Made by a program: the position numbers and the translations under genes. This document shows positions 34,101 to 43,465 of a DNA stretch of 64,000 nt, piece by piece. How positions within the stretch are numbered: position 1 is the stretch's first letter; the number at the start of each line of letters is the position of its first letter. The notes under the pieces are model-generated. The model made no database searches. It saw nothing but the letters and a program-made list of their open reading frames with translations, and was not told where the DNA came from. This stretch comes from Chitinophagales bacterium (lineage in GTDB: Bacteria; Bacteroidota; Bacteroidia; Chitinophagales; LD1). The DNA is taken from NCBI GenBank assembly GCA_026129525.1, contig JAHCHW010000012.1, positions 62,001 through 126,000 on the forward strand. Reading direction: 5' to 3'.

Positions 34101-36791
34101 GTGGATGGTGGCGTGTTTCCTGTAACAGACTTGTCGTTTAATCTTAACCAGCCGGTAATCAATGTAGAAGATGTAAGCTGCACTTACAGTACCGTAAACT
34201 TTACTTCGGGGGCTTCAGGCGCTTGGGATTTCGGCACTTCTTCAACTCCGCAAACCGCTAATGGGGCTAATGTAAATACACAATACACCGCCTTCGGAAG
34301 GAAGGATATTACCTTCTCCGGAAACAATTACCTGGGATTCTTTTTGGTTCCAATTGATGGCAACTCGTACATACCCGATATTTTAACCAGTGCACAAAAC
34401 CTGAATGGCGACACTTTTATTTTATGTCGCGGCTCTGCGGCTAACTTTACTGCACAGATTCCTGCTGCCGATATTTTTGAGTGGGATTTTGGAGGTGCGG
34501 TAACTCCCAACACCTACAACGGAGCACAATATCAAACACTATCAAACCTGGTGTTCAATAACTCCGGAACATTTAAAATTAAAGTCCGCATTAACACCAG
34601 TTGTTGCGGTTACAGCCCTTACGACTCCATTTATTTAGTTGTTGAAGATTATCCTACGTTGGCGTTTAACGGACCGCTCGGCATTTGCCCCGGTGATTCA
34701 ACTACTATTACCGCTTCCGGTTCTACTTGGTACATTTGGGCTCCGGGAACAGGCTTAAGCACAAACAATGGCCCTGTAGTTACTGCGTTTCCGGGTTCAA
34801 CCAGCAGCTATCTGGTTACAGGCTATAGTCCGTTAGGGTACTGCCGTGTTGATTCACTTATTGAGATAATTGTTACCAATCCTCCTACCCTTACTTTTAG
34901 TACAAACCCCGCTACTTGTGGAGGTAATGGCTCGGTTACAGTTATTCCGAATCCTGCCGGTAGTTACAGTTACTTATGGAACGATGCCAATGCCCAAAAC
35001 ACAGCTACTGCTTCTAATCTTTCACCGGGCAGTTATGCTGTTACCGTAACTGATAACGGTTCTACCTGCTCTGTAACTGATGGTGTGGCATTAGGTTCGG
35101 GCACGGGTGTGCAAGCATTTATTGACAGCAGCACCAATGTAACCTGCAATGGTTTGTGCAATGGAGTAGCAAGAGTAAGAGGTATTCTTGGTTCAGGCAG
35201 TTTCAGTTACTTATGGAACAACGGAACAACAACATCGTTGGCTACCAACCTTTGTGCAAACACATACACGGTTACCGTTACTGATGTTGCTAACAACTGC
35301 ACTGCTACTGCTACCGTTACCATCAACGAACCCACTCCGCTTGTCTTAGATTTATTAAGCAAAACTGATGCATCCTGCATTACACTTCCGGAAGGAACGG
35401 CTTTGATAAATGCCAGCGGTGGCACAGGTCCATATCAGTATTTATGGAACGATGCCACACAGCAAACATCACCGCAGGCAAGTAATCTTTTTGCAGGAAC
35501 CTATACCCCAACCGTAACCGACCAGAATGGATGTTCGGTAAGTATTACAGTTGTAATTACCGCACCCGCACCTGCCACTACGCTTACACATGTTGTTACC
35601 GATGTAAATTGTTTTGGCGGAAACGATGGCGCTATTGACCTTACCATTAACGGCACTTCAGGACCTTACACCATACAATGGAACACCCCCAATGCCGACC
35701 AAACAGAAGATGTTTCGGGTTTGCCTTACGGATATTACAGCGTAGTAGTGGCAGATACTACCAACTGCCCTGCTGCCGGTGGTGATTCAATATTGGTGAA
35801 TCAGCCAACGCAAATTGTTATTACACCAACCGTAACCAACATTAGTTGCTTTAATGCCGCTGACGGATGTATTTCGGTGAACGTTGCAGGCGGTGTGCCT
35901 AACTACACCTTGGTATGGAGCAATGCTGCTTCGGGTAATAATGTATGCAATCTTGCACCGGGCACTTATACCATTACCGCTACTGATGCTCATAATTGCA
36001 CAGCAAGTGTTTCACCTTCGGTTACACAACCTGCTGTGTTGCAAATTAACCCAACCGTTAAGCCTTTAATTTGCGAAGGTTATACCGATGCAGCTATTAC
36101 ACTTAACCCTTCGGGTGGTACGCCACCATATATTTATACATGGAGCAGCACTTCGGATAACACCCCGTTTATTGCCAACATAGGAGCCGGTTTGTATGCC
36201 GTTACCGTTACCGACCAAAACAGTTGTGCTGCCGATACTTCGTTCAACATTGGGCAAGGTTCCATATTTACTATTACAGCTTTCCCTACCGATACTACCA
36301 TTAAGTTGGGGCAAATTGTTGAGTTGAATGCCGTTGCCACTGCCGGAAACATATCTTCTATTCTTTGGCAACCTTCAAACGGATTGGATTGTAGCAATTG
36401 TGTTTCGCCCGTAGCATCTCCGCTAAAGAGCATTAACTATTATGTAACCGCTGTATCCGATTCGGGGTGTGTATCAAGCAGCATGGTGCAAATTACCGTT
36501 ATTCCTACCTACGAAATTTTTATACCAAATGTTTTTACACCCAATGGCGATGGAGCCAACGATTATTTTGAAGTGTACGGTAACAAAGAATCGTGGAAAC
36601 AGTTTGAGATAATGATTTTTAACCGCTGGGGCGAAAAGGTGTACCAAAGTTTTGATATGAACTTTAAGTGGGACGGCATTTACAAAGGTGTTGTATCACC
36701 TCCGGCAGTTTACGTGTACACTATTAAGATTGTGTTCTTGGACAACTACGTTCCGGAGTTGTATAAAGGCAGTGTTACCATTATGCGGTAA
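31113..36791 (+). CDS. giant T9SS-secreted protein with Ig/PKD, glycine-rich and SprB-repeat regions
   Basis: 1892 residues. Signal peptide (1-23, LLPLLLGISLTVLFLQ), then ATHLMGADISYEC, an opening often seen in Bacteroidota gliding-type proteins. Ig/PKD-like modules (to about 540) lead to a segment resembling a right-handed beta-helix (about 560-700, INMAQCNNSIIRLGQGTY). Residues about 700-998 are a glycine-rich region of GGxG/GGAGG units. Further PKD-like domains and about seven SprB-type repeats follow (1256-1712, with SYLWND/GPYQYLWND and GCS-type ends). The C-terminus IFIPNVFTPNGDGANDYF...NRWGEKVYQ is the gliding-motility-associated (type B) T9SS sorting domain. Predicted surface adhesin or matrix protein. 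Confidence 0.9.
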   Translation: MKKLLPLLLGISLTVLFLQDVSATHLMGADISYECIAPGQYKIRLQLYRDCKGVSIGTSQVVAYSSAQCGVTSSITLQVVSVTDITPVCQQNQSQTACAGGTLYGVEKHIYEGILNLPPGCGTDWVLGWGTCCRNYAITNLAQPGNEDMYIRTCALDNTLSPCNNSPQFLNDPVPFFCANQPVNYNHGVIDIDGDSIVFSSVSPQNASGNVTYTGGLSANNPFIVTGGGPFSVDPVNGDINFTPSQTQIGVMAMRVSEYRNGVLIGCVVRDMQFTIINCQNSLPTATGTNGSNNYTLTVPACSNTCFTINSNDADAGDIVTMTWNNGIPGATFSATGSPHPIGTFCWTTTANDVGTHLFTVQVKDNHCPIIGSNTYSYQINVTPSNDPPVNAGPDVILCPGQTTTLNATVAGGNVTGYSWTNGSQTWNTQSITVNPAATTLYTVTAFYASGCQKSDAVLVTRIPKPNISIYPPSVTLCAGGSVTLLAQSTTPNATYHWNPTNNLSCTNCAAPVASPSSSTNYCVWVTDVNNCPSDTVCSQVNTAAPPPPQSCAVIYATVNGTGTGTKTSPTNLQGAINMAQCNNSIIRLGQGTYTLNNPISNITSYTTIEGGYDPVTWYKSSAPGATTIYRTAANPEGGPNAPRIVGIYMNSQAYFRFQDITFQTADCPATTGGNNAMSNYVFHMTNCSNYDFVRCRVLAGNAGNGLPGTPGVAGANGSAGTNGTLGHVDNANVNAAGGNGGAGGGTGAGTPGSGGTSGGAGTAGTASTNPRAGGGGGGGGAGGQATTGGAGGGGGGVNGGGGTAGGSGGTMSGDGFFSSTGNPGGNGSGTNGTNGTNGLLGGAGSFVGGFFIPGSAGGNGTDGTGGTGGSGGGGGGGQNCTFCVNGTGDGGGGGGGGGEGGTGGTGGTGGGASIGVYAYNNGTGGNFANCQFFAGTAGLGGAGGAGGAGGTGGAGGIGANTGSEVGKGGNGGNGGAGGNGGAGGSGATGSAGLVYVDGGVFPVTDLSFNLNQPVINVEDVSCTYSTVNFTSGASGAWDFGTSSTPQTANGANVNTQYTAFGRKDITFSGNNYLGFFLVPIDGNSYIPDILTSAQNLNGDTFILCRGSAANFTAQIPAADIFEWDFGGAVTPNTYNGAQYQTLSNLVFNNSGTFKIKVRINTSCCGYSPYDSIYLVVEDYPTLAFNGPLGICPGDSTTITASGSTWYIWAPGTGLSTNNGPVVTAFPGSTSSYLVTGYSPLGYCRVDSLIEIIVTNPPTLTFSTNPATCGGNGSVTVIPNPAGSYSYLWNDANAQNTATASNLSPGSYAVTVTDNGSTCSVTDGVALGSGTGVQAFIDSSTNVTCNGLCNGVARVRGILGSGSFSYLWNNGTTTSLATNLCANTYTVTVTDVANNCTATATVTINEPTPLVLDLLSKTDASCITLPEGTALINASGGTGPYQYLWNDATQQTSPQASNLFAGTYTPTVTDQNGCSVSITVVITAPAPATTLTHVVTDVNCFGGNDGAIDLTINGTSGPYTIQWNTPNADQTEDVSGLPYGYYSVVVADTTNCPAAGGDSILVNQPTQIVITPTVTNISCFNAADGCISVNVAGGVPNYTLVWSNAASGNNVCNLAPGTYTITATDAHNCTASVSPSVTQPAVLQINPTVKPLICEGYTDAAITLNPSGGTPPYIYTWSSTSDNTPFIANIGAGLYAVTVTDQNSCAADTSFNIGQGSIFTITAFPTDTTIKLGQIVELNAVATAGNISSILWQPSNGLDCSNCVSPVASPLKSINYYVTAVSDSGCVSSSMVQITVIPTYEIFIPNVFTPNGDGANDYFEVYGNKESWKQFEIMIFNRWGEKVYQSFDMNFKWDGIYKGVVSPPAVYVYTIKIVFLDNYVPELYKGSVTIMR
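33210..34107 (+). repeat. glycine-rich coding repeat region
   Basis: About 900 bases inside the giant gene encode runs of GGxG, GGAGG and GTNGTNG. The DNA consists of GGTGGC-type and GGAGGTGCA-type units and is clearly richer in G than the flanks. It is a likely site of length variation by slippage. The long proline-rich ORF on the other strand is its shadow. Confidence 0.85.
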
Positions 36792-36799
36792 AAAGGAGA

Positions 36800-37162
36800 C
36801 TAACTCCCTACCTGCTTCCCTTCTTCCCATTCAGCGGTTTTGCGGGCGAGTTCCTGCGCGAATTTTTTCATTTCTTCTTTAGCGTACGGATTGCCCGTGG
36901 CTTTAGCATACGAGTCGGTCATGGATAGCAGAGTTTGAAAAAAGTGGGAGTGCATTTCATCAACAGTAATGTCGTTTGTCCAAAGGTCAATTTTCATGGT
37001 TTCGTTTTGCACGGCATCCCAAATGGAAAGCATAATACTTTTGCAATCGCGCAGTTCCTGATTCTTGGTATCGGTTGCCATCCACTTAATATCAACGGGA
37101 ACATTGCGCTCGTCTAATCCTATTTTAAATCGTATTTCCGATTGCTTTTTTATCTGACTCAT
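36800..37162 (-). CDS. gldC: gliding motility protein GldC
   Basis: 120 residues. Matches the GldC family: SEIRFKIGLDERNVPVDIKW, the KSIMLSIWDAVQNETMKIDLW segment and VDEMHSHFFQTLLSMTDSY. GldC is a small cytoplasmic protein associated with gliding and T9SS function in Bacteroidota; its biochemical role is not settled. It lies 9 bases downstream of the thioredoxin-like gene on the same strand, a pairing that suggests co-transcription. The stop is only 8 bases from the end of the opposing T9SS giant gene. Confidence 0.9.
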   Translation of the reverse strand: MSQIKKQSEIRFKIGLDERNVPVDIKWMATDTKNQELRDCKSIMLSIWDAVQNETMKIDLWTNDITVDEMHSHFFQTLLSMTDSYAKATGNPYAKEEMKKFAQELARKTAEWEEGKQVGS

Positions 37163-37171
37163 AGTTTTTGA

Positions 37172-37783
37172 TTATTGTTGAAATGATTTTAGAATATCGG
37201 TTAACTCCTCCTGAATACTTTTAGCCATATCTTCTTCGTACCAGCGGTGCAGCATTCGCACACTTTCGCGATAGTCGAATAGAGCATTGCCTTTAAAATG
37301 GTTTACTAAATTCTGCAATTCCACCGGTCGCGGTCCCCATGTAAACAGTACTTCCATATCTCTGTTACGCAAACATACAAGTTTAGGAATGGAATCAGTG
37401 CCTTCGGTTTGGTAATGCTGCATAACATCGGGGTGCTTATCGCGCAGTAAAATTTTAAAATCAATTCTGTCTGAACAGGTTGAAAGTACATACAGGGCAG
37501 GCGTTCCCCAACTTGCATCGCCACACCATGGCTCGCTAAGCACCACCCAAATCCAATCTTCCTTTGTTTCCGAAAGCAGGTTATACAGTTTTTGATTAAC
37601 CACTATGTTCTGCAGTACCTTGTTCATCCGATCTAAGTTTGAGCGGGTGTAGCGAAACGTGCTGTCGTTTACATAAATGCCTTCGCGCGGTATGCGCTCC
37701 TCCAGTATATCTTTTGTGAGTTGAACATACTCTTCAAAAGAAATTGCCTGCTCTAAAACCAATGGGAAAATAATCTGCTGCAT
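37172..37783 (-). CDS. thioredoxin-like family protein (SEPWCGDA type)
   Basis: 203 residues. The thioredoxin-like fold has LSEPWCGDASWGTPALYVLS in the position of the usual CxxC; only the first cysteine is kept, so it is not a classical dithiol oxidoreductase. The cis-Pro-like SIPKLVCL and the C-terminal helix region fit the Thioredoxin_9-type family often placed near gldC. No signal peptide, so probably cytoplasmic. A TATATTCG element lies 7 bases before the ATG. It leads the two-gene operon with gldC. Confidence 0.8.
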   Translation of the reverse strand: MQQIIFPLVLEQAISFEEYVQLTKDILEERIPREGIYVNDSTFRYTRSNLDRMNKVLQNIVVNQKLYNLLSETKEDWIWVVLSEPWCGDASWGTPALYVLSTCSDRIDFKILLRDKHPDVMQHYQTEGTDSIPKLVCLRNRDMEVLFTWGPRPVELQNLVNHFKGNALFDYRESVRMLHRWYEEDMAKSIQEELTDILKSFQQ

Positions 37784-37790
37784 AAAGTGG

Positions 37791-37798
37791 CGAATATA
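37791..37798 (-). promoter_or_regulatory. -7-like element 7 bases before the thioredoxin-like start
   Basis: TATATTCG on the minus strand, followed by CCACTTT and the ATG. It is the same TATATTCG-C core as before fmt and rpe. Confidence 0.4.
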
Positions 37799-37861
37799 AC
37801 CGATTGATGAAGTGTGAATGATAAATGCTTAGTATTGTGCAGTTTTAAAAAAACGGAAGAA

Positions 37862-38851
37862 ATGGAATACAGAAGACTTGGGAAATCGGGCTTACAGGTA
37901 AGTGCTGTTTCGTTAGGCAGTTGGGTAACATTTGGCAACCAGATAAGCGATGATGTAGCAGAACAACTGATGATAAAGGCTTATGAAGCCGGTGTAAACT
38001 TTTTCGATAATGCCGAAGTATATGCCCACGGAAAAAGCGAAGAAGTAATGGGAAAAATTCTGAAGAAAATGAACTGGGACAGAGACACATGGTTAGTATC
38101 GTCCAAAGTTTTTTGGGGGCGTGTGGCAAACCCGGGACCCAACCAAAAAGGGCTGATGCGTAAACATATTGTGGAAGGCTGCCATGCTGCCCTAAAACGT
38201 TTACAGGTGGAGTATTTAGATATTTACTTTGCCCATCGCCCCGATGTAAACACCCCTATGGAAGAAGTGGTGTGGAGTTTTCATAACCTTATTACACAGG
38301 GAAAAATTTTATATTGGGGTACCAGCGAGTGGACGGCACAACAACTTACCGAAGCGCACTTAGTGGCACGGCAAAATCACTTGATTGCTCCTGTTGCGGA
38401 ACAAAATCAATACAACATGCTACACCGTAATTTTATGGAAAAGGAATACCTGCCCCTTTTCGAAAACTACGGCATGGGAACTACTATTTGGAGTCCGCTG
38501 GCATCGGGCTTGCTTACCGATAAGTACTTTGACGGCTCTGTTGCCAATGAAAAAACGCGGATGGATTTAATGCAGTGGCTTAAAGACCGCGCACTTGGCG
38601 ATATGGAGAAAGTAGAGAAAGTAAAGAAGCTGCATTTGCTTGCCAAAGAGTTGGGATTACCGCTTTCGCAAATGGCGCTTGCATGGTGTTTGAAAAATCC
38701 GAATGTATCAACCGTTATTCTTGGTGCTTCAAAAGTTTCGCAGTTAGAGGAAAACCTCCGCTGTTTTGATGCACTGCCTAAACTAACCACTGAGGTAATG
38801 GAGAAAATTGAATTGATCCTCGACAACAAACCTAAGTTGGTGGTGTATTAA
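37862..38851 (+). CDS. aldo/keto reductase (voltage-gated K+ channel beta-subunit type)
   Basis: 329 residues from the ATG at 37862. NADPH-dependent TIM-barrel oxidoreductase: YRRLGKSGLQVSAVSLGSW at the N-terminus, catalytic Asp/Tyr in FFDNAEVYAHGKSEEVMG, catalytic Lys in VSSKVFWG and His in YFAHRPD. WGTSEWTAQQ and MLHRNFMEKEY match the Kv-beta/YghZ subgroup. Such enzymes reduce aldehydes or ketones; substrate unknown. The frame is open to 37814 but the extra residues are not family-like. It is divergent from the thioredoxin-gldC pair. Confidence 0.9.
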   Translation: MEYRRLGKSGLQVSAVSLGSWVTFGNQISDDVAEQLMIKAYEAGVNFFDNAEVYAHGKSEEVMGKILKKMNWDRDTWLVSSKVFWGRVANPGPNQKGLMRKHIVEGCHAALKRLQVEYLDIYFAHRPDVNTPMEEVVWSFHNLITQGKILYWGTSEWTAQQLTEAHLVARQNHLIAPVAEQNQYNMLHRNFMEKEYLPLFENYGMGTTIWSPLASGLLTDKYFDGSVANEKTRMDLMQWLKDRALGDMEKVEKVKKLHLLAKELGLPLSQMALAWCLKNPNVSTVILGASKVSQLEENLRCFDALPKLTTEVMEKIELILDNKPKLVVY

Positions 38852-38917
38852 ACGGTTGAAAACTTAAGTTCCATTCAACGGCTTATTCGTTTACATTAGG
38901 TTTATAATTTCACGGAT

Positions 38918-39319
38918 ATGACCGAACAAAAATCATCGTCAGTTGCCGGTTTCTTTAAAAAAGCTGGGCTATTTCTGGTGGGTATTTTATTGATAGGCTC
39001 TGTAGTTACACTACTCGTTTTCAGTTTTACTTACAGCGAGGGCAACCGCGCAGGTGTGCTTATTAAGTTTTCGAAGAAGGGGTATGTGTTTAAAACCTAC
39101 GAAGGCGAACTGAACATAGGCGGCATGGGCAACATTCCCAACACTGCCCAAATGAATGTTATCTGGCAGTTTTCGGTAAAAGATAAAGCCATTGCCGACA
39201 GCCTTATGGGGCTTGAAGGCAGAAAAGTGTCGCTGCACTACAAGGAAAAAATAAAAGCCATGTTCTGGCAGGGCGAAACCAACTACTTTGTAGATGGCGT
39301 GGAAGTGCTGAATGAATAA
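38918..39319 (+). CDS. conserved membrane-anchored protein, unknown function
   Basis: 133 residues: a cytoplasmic start, one membrane helix (about 17-36, GLFLVGILLIGSVVTLLVF) and a beta-rich periplasmic part with SEGNRAGVLIKFSKKGYVFKTYEGELNI. This type is conserved in Bacteroidota and is sometimes mislabelled 6-phosphogluconate dehydrogenase; nothing supports that activity here. The TonB receptor gene follows after 14 bases, so the two may be co-transcribed. Function not known. Confidence 0.7.
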   Translation: MTEQKSSSVAGFFKKAGLFLVGILLIGSVVTLLVFSFTYSEGNRAGVLIKFSKKGYVFKTYEGELNIGGMGNIPNTAQMNVIWQFSVKDKAIADSLMGLEGRKVSLHYKEKIKAMFWQGETNYFVDGVEVLNE

Positions 39320-39333
39320 GCAACCGGCAGTGC

Positions 39334-41769
39334 ATGAGAAAAGCATTTTACCTCTACACTTTACTTTTATTTTACTTCTCTGATACAACCGCACAATCGG
39401 TTACCCAAACCGTTCGCGGAAGCATAGTTGATAAAGAATCGAACCAACCACTTGAGGGAGTGAATGTTTACGCACTCAAAGATTCCACCATTCTGCAAAC
39501 TTCTATTACAACTGCCGATGGTGCTTTTCGTTTAGAAAAAATTCCGGTAGGCAGGGTAAATGTTGCCGCAACGCTCATCGGCTACAAGCGCGTTTATATT
39601 CCCAATCTGTTAGTAAATGCAGGTAAAGAAGCCGTGTTGAATGTTGAAATGGAAAGCTCGGTGGAAACCATGAAGGAAGTGGAGATTTCGGGGGTTCGCA
39701 AAGGAGAAACCATCAACGAAATGGCGGTGTTGAGTGCACGCGCTTTTTCGGTTGAAGAAACCGAACGCTATGCCGGTTCGCGTGGCGACCCTGCCCGTAT
39801 GGCTTCGAACTATGCTGGCGTTAGCGGCACCGATGATTCGCGAAACGATTTGGTTATACGCGGAAATTCTCCCTTCGGTGTTTTGTACCGAGTGGACAAT
39901 GTGGTAATTCCCAATCCCAACCACTTTGCCGTGGCGGGAGCTACCGGAGGCAGCGTAGGTATTTTGAACAACCGTATGCTTACCACTTCCGATTTCCTGA
40001 CCGGGGCTTTTCCTGCCGAGTTCGGCAATGCGGTAGCAGGCGTGTTCGATATTCGATTGAAAAACGGCAACAACGAGAGGCACGAGTTTACCGCGCAACT
40101 CGGAATGCTTGGTGCCGAAGTTTTTGGCGAAGGACCATTGAGCAAAAAGGATAAATCATCGTACATTTTCAATTACCGATACGCCACACTCGAAGGTTTG
40201 GTGAAACTGGGCATTGATATAGGCACCGAAGCTATTCCCAAATATCAGGACTTGCAGTTTAAAATGAATTTTCCGATGAAGAATGGCGATAAGCTTTCGG
40301 TGTTTGGCATTGGCGGTTGGTCGCAAATAAATTTCATTACCAGCAACCGCTTAAAACCCGAAGAGCGCGACATTTATGCATCGAAAGATTTGGATGAATA
40401 TTTCCGTGCAGCACTCGGAATGCTCGGGGTAACCTATACGCATCGTGTAAACGACCACGAGTATTCGAAAACATCGTTCGCGCTTTCAACCCAATACAAC
40501 AAAAACAATTTTTACCGCGTTATCCGCCATGTTGATTCAACTACCGGAAATTTTGTGGTGGATACTATGTATAGAAAGTTGTCGTATTTTTTTGTGAATA
40601 CACGTTACACACTTTCGTATTTGCGTAACAACAAAATAAGCAACCGCAGTTCCATCCGCTACGGTATTACTTCCGAAATGTATCAGCCCCATTTTGTTGA
40701 CAGCAACTTGCTGGAACCGGCAATTACGGCAAGCGTTTCCGATTATACATGGAGAAAACGACTCAACATAAACAGCGGTATTCACCTGTTGTTACAACCG
40801 TTTGTGCAGTGGAAATATGCCATTAACGAAAAACTTTCAACGGTAGTTGGCTTACACGGGCAGTACTTTACACTCAATCATCGTTTTAGTTTAGAGCCGC
40901 GCTTTTCCATCAAATGGCAGTTTAAACCTAACCAGTCGTTGGCATTCGGAACGGGGCTGCACTCTCAAATTCTCCCCGTGTATCAATATTTTTTGCAGGA
41001 TGATAACGGCTACCGCTACAACCGTAAACTGGATTACATGCGGAGTTTTCATGCGGTGCTTGGGTACGATGTCTTCTTCAAAAAAGATATTCGCATTAAA
41101 GCCGAAATTTATTTTCAGCTACTGTGGAGTTTACCGGTTGATACGTTTGCCTCTTCTTACAACATGCTGAACGAAGGCAGCGGGTTCGACCGTTTCTTCC
41201 CCTCCAAACTGCAAAGCAAAGGACTGGGGCGCAACATGGGTATTGAAGTTACGCTCGAAAAATTCTTTACTCACAACTGGTTTCTGCTTTTTAGCGGCTC
41301 GGTGTACGATTCGCGTTTGCAGGGCGGTAACGGCAAGTGGTACAACAGCAGTTTTAACGGGCAGTATATTCTTAACCTGCTTGGCACTAAAGAATTTAAG
41401 TGGGGAAAGAAACGGCTGAACACCATAGGCATTGGCGGCAAAATTACTTTTGGCGGTGGGCAGCGCTACACCCCTTACGATACTACTTTATCGCAACTGT
41501 ATGAAGATCCTGTACCTACCGACTCGCTTCGTAATCAATTTCAGTTTAAACCCTACTTCCGTTTTGATGTAAAATTGAACTATCGGTGTAACACCAAACG
41601 CTTTACACACGAAGTAGGCATTGATTTGGTGAACGTAACTTTTCAGAAAAACATTCTCCGGCTGCAATATGTAAATCCGCAAAACCCTGCTAACGAAGTG
41701 TATCAGTTGGGTTTTCTTCCCCTGTTTTATTACCGCTTAGATTTTTGGATTGGAAAAAAGCAGTGGTGA
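39334..41769 (+). CDS. TonB-dependent outer-membrane receptor
   Basis: 811 residues. Signal peptide (1-20), CarboxypepD_reg-like domain (about 25-110, VRGSIVDKESNQPLEGVNVYAL), plug domain (about 130-240, SNYAGVSGTDDSRNDLVIRGNSPFGVLYRVDNV) and a beta barrel ending in KKQW. It is expected to import an unknown ligand; no SusD-like gene is adjacent. The gene runs into a strong bidirectional terminator 12 bases after the stop. Compared with the receptor at 13838 it belongs to a different subgroup. Confidence 0.9.
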   Translation: MRKAFYLYTLLLFYFSDTTAQSVTQTVRGSIVDKESNQPLEGVNVYALKDSTILQTSITTADGAFRLEKIPVGRVNVAATLIGYKRVYIPNLLVNAGKEAVLNVEMESSVETMKEVEISGVRKGETINEMAVLSARAFSVEETERYAGSRGDPARMASNYAGVSGTDDSRNDLVIRGNSPFGVLYRVDNVVIPNPNHFAVAGATGGSVGILNNRMLTTSDFLTGAFPAEFGNAVAGVFDIRLKNGNNERHEFTAQLGMLGAEVFGEGPLSKKDKSSYIFNYRYATLEGLVKLGIDIGTEAIPKYQDLQFKMNFPMKNGDKLSVFGIGGWSQINFITSNRLKPEERDIYASKDLDEYFRAALGMLGVTYTHRVNDHEYSKTSFALSTQYNKNNFYRVIRHVDSTTGNFVVDTMYRKLSYFFVNTRYTLSYLRNNKISNRSSIRYGITSEMYQPHFVDSNLLEPAITASVSDYTWRKRLNINSGIHLLLQPFVQWKYAINEKLSTVVGLHGQYFTLNHRFSLEPRFSIKWQFKPNQSLAFGTGLHSQILPVYQYFLQDDNGYRYNRKLDYMRSFHAVLGYDVFFKKDIRIKAEIYFQLLWSLPVDTFASSYNMLNEGSGFDRFFPSKLQSKGLGRNMGIEVTLEKFFTHNWFLLFSGSVYDSRLQGGNGKWYNSSFNGQYILNLLGTKEFKWGKKRLNTIGIGGKITFGGGQRYTPYDTTLSQLYEDPVPTDSLRNQFQFKPYFRFDVKLNYRCNTKRFTHEVGIDLVNVTFQKNILRLQYVNPQNPANEVYQLGFLPLFYYRLDFWIGKKQW

Positions 41770-41781
41770 TAAAAAACAAAA

Positions 41782-41806
41782 AAGCCTCTTTGCAGAGGCT
41801 TTTCCT
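41782..41806. terminator. bidirectional intrinsic terminator between TonB receptor and rplV
   Basis: AAGCCTCT (41782-41789) pairs with AGAGGCTT (41794-41801). On the plus strand four T follow; on the minus strand TTTTTTGTTTTTT follows. It closes the receptor unit and the ribosomal block from opposite sides. Confidence 0.88.
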
Positions 41807-41828
41807 GTTATCAAGCAGATAATTTGAA

Positions 41829-42221
41829 CTATGCTGTTTCTTCTACTTCCGCTTCGGCTTCCACAGCGGGGGCTTCAACTGCTACGCGGCTGTCCACCTT
41901 AATGGTTACGTGGTTGCTTCTTTTGCGAAGGCGATAAGCGCGCCCCTGCGGAGCAGGAAGAAAACGCTTAAGCATGGTACCGGCATCCACAAAAATTTCC
42001 TTTACGTAAAGGTCGTGGTCTTCGGGTCTCAGGTCGTTTTTCAATTCCCAATTCTTCACAGCGCTTTTCAGCAACTTCTCCAGTTTATTAGAGGCTTCCT
42101 GTTTGCTGTATTTAAGAATGGTGAGCGCTTCGTAAACCCCTTTGCCGCGTACAAGGTCGGCAACCAAACGCATTTTGCGGGTACTTGTGGGGTTGTTTCT
42201 CAGTTTCGCAACTGCTTCCAT
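41829..42221 (-). CDS. rplV: 50S ribosomal protein L22
   Basis: 130 residues: [21 protein letters not shown] and the HVTIKVDS end identify L22, which lines the exit tunnel. It carries a C-terminal acidic extension ([12 protein letters not shown]) after the core, common in Bacteroidota. It is the last gene of the block and is followed by a terminator instead of rpsC. Confidence 0.95.
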   Translation of the reverse strand: MEAVAKLRNNPTSTRKMRLVADLVRGKGVYEALTILKYSKQEASNKLEKLLKSAVKNWELKNDLRPEDHDLYVKEIFVDAGTMLKRFLPAPQGRAYRLRKRSNHVTIKVDSRVAVEAPAVEAEAEVEETA

Positions 42222-42256
42222 ATTATTCGTTTTTACTTTTTCTTTAAATCAACTGC

Positions 42257-42526
42257 TTACTTAATCTTCTTCGAACTGTGTCCTTTAAACTGGCGGGTAG
42301 GCGAAAACTCTCCTAACTTGTGCCCTACCATGTTTTCGGTAACATACACCGGTATAAACTTGTTTCCGTTGTGTACGGCAAATGTATGCCCTACCATTTC
42401 GGGAACTATCATCGAAGCGCGGCTCCATGTTTTAATCACCGATTTCTTTCCTCCGGTGTTCATCTTGTCCACTTTCTTCGAAAGTTTGAAAGCTACATAA
42501 GGTCCTTTTTTTATTGAACGTGCCAT
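42257..42526 (-). CDS. rpsS: 30S ribosomal protein S19
   Basis: 89 residues: [14 protein letters not shown] at the N-terminus, [24 protein letters not shown] in the core, and [11 protein letters not shown] near the end. S19 binds the 16S rRNA head next to S13. It lies between rplB and rplV. Confidence 0.96.
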   Translation of the reverse strand: MARSIKKGPYVAFKLSKKVDKMNTGGKKSVIKTWSRASMIVPEMVGHTFAVHNGNKFIPVYVTENMVGHKLGEFSPTRQFKGHSSKKIK

Positions 42527-42557
42527 ATTGTATTCGTTTTACTGCTGCTTTTAATGA

Positions 42558-43400
42558 TTAACTCTGGTTAGCCTTTGCGCCTTTTCTGCGCTGAATAATA
42601 AACTGCGAAGTAGCCTTTTTAGGCGCGCGCGTTTTAAGACCTTTTGATTTAAGGCCTTTGCGCGAGCGCGGATGACCTCCCGAAGCTCTTCCTTCACCAC
42701 CACCCATTGGGTGATCAACGGGGTTCATGGCTACTGCACGGGTTCTTGGTCTGCGACCTAACCAACGCTTGCGTCCGGCTTTACCGTAGCTGATAAGGGT
42801 ATGGTCAGGGTTAGAAACCGTTCCTATGGTTGCCATGCAATCCAACAGTATTCTTCTTATTTCTCCCGAAGGAAGTTTTACAACGGCATATTTGTCTTCT
42901 TTGGCAGCAAGCTGTGCGCTTGTTCCGGCACTTCTTACAATAGCGCCACCGCGACCGGGATACAACTCAATGTTGTAAATAATAGAACCGAGCGGCATTT
43001 CGCCTAATGGAAGAGCATTGCCCACTTCAGGAGCAGCATTTTTGCCTGAAACAACTGTTTGTCCAACTTTCAAACCGTGCGGAGCAAGGATGTATCTCTT
43101 TTCTCCATCGGGATATTGAATCAGCGCGATAAAAGCAGTACGAATAGGATCGTACTCAACCGACATTACTTTTCCGGGGATGTCGAATTTGTTGCGTTTA
43201 AAATCAATAATGCGGTAACGCTGCTTGTGTCCGCCTCCGCGGTAGCGCATGGTTAAAGCACCATTGCTGTTGCGTCCGCCTGTTTTTTTGTAAGGAGCCA
43301 GAAGGCTTTTCTCCGGCTTGTTAGTTGTTACTTCATCGAAGGTGAGGAGTTCGGTAAACCTCAAACTCGCTGTGGTCGGGCGATACTTTTTAATTCCCAT
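42558..43400 (-). CDS. rplB: 50S ribosomal protein L2
   Basis: 280 residues, full length: [31 protein letters not shown] and the C-terminal [19 protein letters not shown], which contains the histidine important near the peptidyl transferase centre, with a basic tail. Confidence 0.97.
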   Translation of the reverse strand: MGIKKYRPTTASLRFTELLTFDEVTTNKPEKSLLAPYKKTGGRNSNGALTMRYRGGGHKQRYRIIDFKRNKFDIPGKVMSVEYDPIRTAFIALIQYPDGEKRYILAPHGLKVGQTVVSGKNAAPEVGNALPLGEMPLGSIIYNIELYPGRGGAIVRSAGTSAQLAAKEDKYAVVKLPSGEIRRILLDCMATIGTVSNPDHTLISYGKAGRKRWLGRRPRTRAVAMNPVDHPMGGGEGRASGGHPRSRKGLKSKGLKTRAPKKATSQFIIQRRKGAKANQS

Positions 43401-43465
43401 TTGTTTTCCTTTTTCCCGTTTGTCTTATCAGTGGTCGGGTCGTCCACTATAGTTAACTAATATGT

